NCBI GenBank assembly: GCA_034432155.1
Contig: DAOUCP010000016.1
Location: 1 to 64,000 of the forward strand
Length of the DNA: 64,000 nt
Direction of reading: 5' to 3'
DNA from: DAOUCP01 sp034432155
GTDB lineage: Bacteria; Chloroflexota; Anaerolineae; Epilineales; Epilineaceae
The position numbers and the translations under genes are program-made. The stretch's first letter is position 1. Each line of letters begins with the position of its first letter. Under the pieces are notes generated by a model. It did no database searches, was not told where the DNA came from, and saw only the letters and a list, made by a program, of their open reading frames with translations. Shown here piece after piece: positions 61,544 through 64,000 of the stretch.

Positions 61544-63298
61544 GTGGACAAGCCCCGGGAACGCGGAAGCGATCGCCGGTCGAGCCGCGAGGGCGCGGGG
61601 ACGCGCGGCGGCCGATGGGCAACTGCCTGCGTGGGGGCCCTGTGGCTGGCGGTCCATCTGGGGGTGACAGGCGCAGCGGAGCCAGGCCCCCCGGACCCGT
61701 CGAACCCGCCGTCTGGGGACGTGGGTGGGTGGTCGTTTCAGGGGCGGCAGCCGCTCCTGGCCTCTGGGCGCTCTGGACCCCAGGCAGAGCAGCTCCTAGC
61801 AGGCTCGGGCCCGTCATCGCCCCGAGCGGCAATCGCCTGCCAACGGCCCATCCGCCTGCCAAGTGAACCACACGCCCTCGTATACGGCCACGCCGCCACG
61901 GTCTACCTCCAGCTTCTGGCCGCCGGCCAGCTGGATGCCGACCGGGCGGCGGACGTGATCATCGGCGAGCTGGTCACCGGGCAGCATAGTGACGAGCCCA
62001 TGGAGTCGGCCATGCTCCTGGGTCGCCCCACCTGGCCAGCCCGCAGCAGCACCGAGGGCTTGAGCGTGCGCAAGATCGCCGAGCCAGCCCACACCACCGA
62101 TGATCACTTCACCTACGTCGGGGCCGTGGACTGGAACGGCGACGGTCGGGATGACCTCGTGACGGCGCTGGTCCGTCGGACGGGCGCGCGCGTCACCGCC
62201 GTGACCCTCCAGGCCAACTTCAGCCCGCCGAGCTGGCCCGCGCGACCCGACTTGCGCAGCGGCGACATCACCCTGGCCGTGCCCAGCAAGACGGTGCCTC
62301 GCGCCCTCCTGGCGGCAGACGTGAACTGCGACCGGCTGAACGATCTGATCGTGACCGCTGACGATCACGTGGGCATCCTCTTCGGACGCCAGCCGTGGCC
62401 GGAGACTCTGCCGCTAGAGCCATCGGACGTGCGCATCGAGCCACCGTCCTCTATCGTCCGCGCCGCCGATGTCACCGGGGACCGTTGCGCCGACCTGTGG
62501 CTGAGTCTGGACGGCGGCTCGGCGGACGCCGCTCTGGTGACCGGGCGGCCGGAATGGCCGGCCCAGGCAGATGTCGAAGCGCTGGCTGAGGTGCTCGTCG
62601 GCGAAGGCCACTACCAATAGGACGGCGCCATCGTGTCGGACATCACCGGTGACGGCCTCGCCGACGCCCTGCGCATCGACCACGTGGCCGGCGTCGTCGG
62701 AGTGTACGCCGGCGGGCCGGATCTGACGGGACGACTGCTGGCTGCGGCCGCCGACTGGTCGGTCACGGGCATCTCGGACACCTGGCGCGTCGAATGGTTG
62801 GACCTGACGGGCGACGGCATCGCCGAACTGCTCTTCGATCGCCATGCCGTCGTGGCCGGCGGCATCCCTCGGCAGGGGACCGTCGATCTGTCCCGCGGCA
62901 ACTACGACGCCGACTGGCCGACACTCGGCGATTCGCCGATGTGGTCGGTGGACGTGGATGGCCGCAACGGGGCCGATGTGCTGCTGGGCGATGCCTCGGC
63001 CTCGGTGCCCGGTCGCAAGGGCGCCGGGATCATCCAGATCTTCCTGTCGCCGCTCTTCCAGCCACCCACGCCGCTGCCCACGGCGACGACCCCGACGCCG
63101 ACCGCTACGCCATCGCCGATGACACCCGTGCTCAGTCCGACCCCGCCGACTGCCGGTCCCACAACGAGTCCGGCGCCCTCGGCCACCGAGCCGGTACCGT
63201 CGCGCACCCCGTCGGCATCCGAGCGCACTGCCACGGCCGGCGCTGAAAGGTGGCGAATCTGGCTACCCATCGCCTGGACAGGCGCGACCCACGGGTGA
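61544..63298 (+). pseudogene. Exported FG-GAP repeat protein interrupted by an in-frame amber codon
   Basis: The reading frame runs from GTG 61544 to 63298 with one stop, TAG at codon 359 (62618-62620); the sequence continues in the same frame as DGAIVSDITGDGLADALRID. The N-terminal piece (358 residues) has a signal-like WATACVGALWLAVHLGVTGA and integrin-type repeats (VGAVDWNGDGRDDLVTAL, LAADVNCDRLNDLIVTAD, RAADVTGDRCADLWLSLD). The downstream piece adds VEWLDLTGDGIAELLFDRHA, a Thr/Pro linker and the tail RIWLPIAWTG. FG-GAP repeats form a calcium-binding beta-propeller. The N-terminal piece alone would make an incomplete propeller. Options are nonsense mutation, sequencing error or read-through. 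Confidence 0.8.
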
Positions 63299-63312
63299 GC
63301 TTCAGCTGAGCT

Positions 63313-64000
63313 TCAGCCACCCGTCGACGTTTCGCCCACCATGCGCCACACGTCGAAGTGGCCCCGCCCGTACGGCGCCAGCGGATCACAGGCGTCGACG
63401 CGCTCCAGCAAGAAGCGCTCGGCGAGTTGCCCCCGAGTCCGCTCGGTGAGCACGAAGTAGGCGCCCGGCCAGTGGTCCAGGATGTCCTCGGCGTCGGGCT
63501 TGCGGTACGGCGTTCCCTCGGCTGCCAGTAACCCCGAGAACAGCTTGAGGGCATTGCCACCCCCGGCCGTCGCGATGTGGTAGAGCTCGCGGTCCAGCCG
63601 CACCGGCGCTTCGTCCGTGGCGAGCGGCTTCAGGCAGTCCACGACCTGCCAGAAGCGGTCGTTCGTGCGCCGCTCGGCGACCTGCGTTCGGTAGTAGCGC
63701 TCCAGTCGCCACAGCGGGTAGCCCAGAAGAAAGACGAGCAGTGCGAGGACCGCCAGGGAACTGCCAGTTGGGTGCCGGTGCCGCCCGTCCGCCGAGCGGA
63801 AGCCGGCTCCCGGCCAGGACACGAACCAGAGCCGGCTCTTCCCTCCGTTGCCAAGCCAGTGGGCCAGCCACAGCCCAAGCGCACAGTAGATGAGCGGCAG
63901 GCCAGCGGCCAGGTAGCGCGCGTGCAGGTAGTAGCGATAGCCACGGTTGAAGAGAGCCAGAATGGCCACGGTCGAGAGCCAGGTCAGAAGCGGGAGCGCC
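63313..64000 (-). CDS. Membrane protein, C-terminal part (GT39/PMT-like glycosyltransferase?)
   Basis: The frame is open to the window edge; the start is outside. Visible residues include membrane helices (LPLLTWLSTVAILALFNRGY, LAVLALLVFLLGYPLWRLER) and a loop with YRYYLHARYLAAGLPLIYCA, a pattern common in the last helices of GT-C glycosyltransferases. The C-terminal 110 residues (NDRFWQVVDCLKPLATDEAP and on) form a soluble domain. Function is only a suggestion from topology. It ends 15 nt from the FG-GAP gene, on the opposite strand. Confidence 0.55.
   Translation of the reverse strand, partial: ALPLLTWLSTVAILALFNRGYRYYLHARYLAAGLPLIYCALGLWLAHWLGNGGKSRLWFVSWPGAGFRSADGRHRHPTGSSLAVLALLVFLLGYPLWRLERYYRTQVAERRTNDRFWQVVDCLKPLATDEAPVRLDRELYHIATAGGGNALKLFSGLLAAEGTPYRKPDAEDILDHWPGAYFVLTERTRGQLAERFLLERVDACDPLAPYGRGHFDVWRMVGETSTGG

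Noticed and set aside
62618..62620. Programmed pyrrolysine insertion at the TAG
   Set aside because: No pyl genes or PYLIS-like context are visible, and secreted propeller proteins are not known users; nonsense mutation is simpler.

Overview
This 64 kb window is GC-rich, gene-dense chromosomal DNA that most resembles the phylum Chloroflexota. This is an inference from gene content and style; no marker was searched. The pointers are many secreted proteins with long Thr/Pro/Ala linkers (TPTPTP-type), short Trp/Phe-Leu-Pro hydrophobic motifs beside those linkers, a thioester-domain surface protein with an LPxTG-like tail, a lone RND pump without adaptor or outer-membrane partner, and an rpsF-ssb-rpsR block. 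The surface features suggest a cell with a single membrane.

Layout. 1-4.8 kb is a decayed accessory island: an IS256-type transposase end, a broken DUF499 ATPase gene, an intact MNT nucleotidyltransferase with a frameshifted HEPN partner, an intact HicBA pair and the wreck of an integron-type tyrosine recombinase. 4.8-11.3 kb holds a giant NHL/VWA surface protein, a frameshifted metallo-beta-lactamase-fold hydrolase and a TQXA thioester protein. 11.4-17.5 kb is a surface-glycan cluster on the minus strand (GT2, Gfo/Idh/MocA dehydrogenase, DegT aminotransferase, hexapeptide acyltransferase, GT39 membrane glycosyltransferase). 17.5-19.4 kb has two divergent phosphatase genes.

19.5-24.6 kb is a plus-strand housekeeping run: rpsF, ssb, rpsR, a SurA/parvulin-like membrane protein and ftsH. 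24.7-30.9 kb is a minus-strand exported-enzyme operon (subtilase, GH39-like glycosidase, methyltransferase) joined by GTGA overlaps. 31.2-36.7 kb is a tightly coupled pyrimidine operon transcribed pyrC-pyrB-pyrF-pyrE-pyrD-pyrK, followed upstream by a bacterial eRF1-like protein and a TPM-domain protein. 40.7-42 kb carries the principal sigma factor gene with a near-consensus promoter and a terminator-like hairpin in its leader.

42-51.8 kb holds a beta-propeller lipoprotein, a LysM/glycosidase protein behind a consensus promoter, tRNA-Val, an SDR dehydrogenase, a CAP-domain protein, an M14 carboxypeptidase and a TerC membrane protein. 52-60.6 kb holds a HAD phosphatase, an RND pump with a 48-nt tail repeat, and ileS behind a clear T-box leader. 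60.7-64 kb holds a DksA/TraR-like protein, tRNA-Lys, an FG-GAP protein interrupted by an in-frame amber codon, and the end of a membrane protein running off the window.

Two themes recur. Co-transcribed genes are very often joined by 4-nt ATGA or GTGA overlaps, so many true starts are GTG and lie inside longer open frames. Short imperfect duplications of about 20-60 nt sit at many gene borders and in places have been captured as protein sequence (pyrE N-terminus, RND C-terminus).
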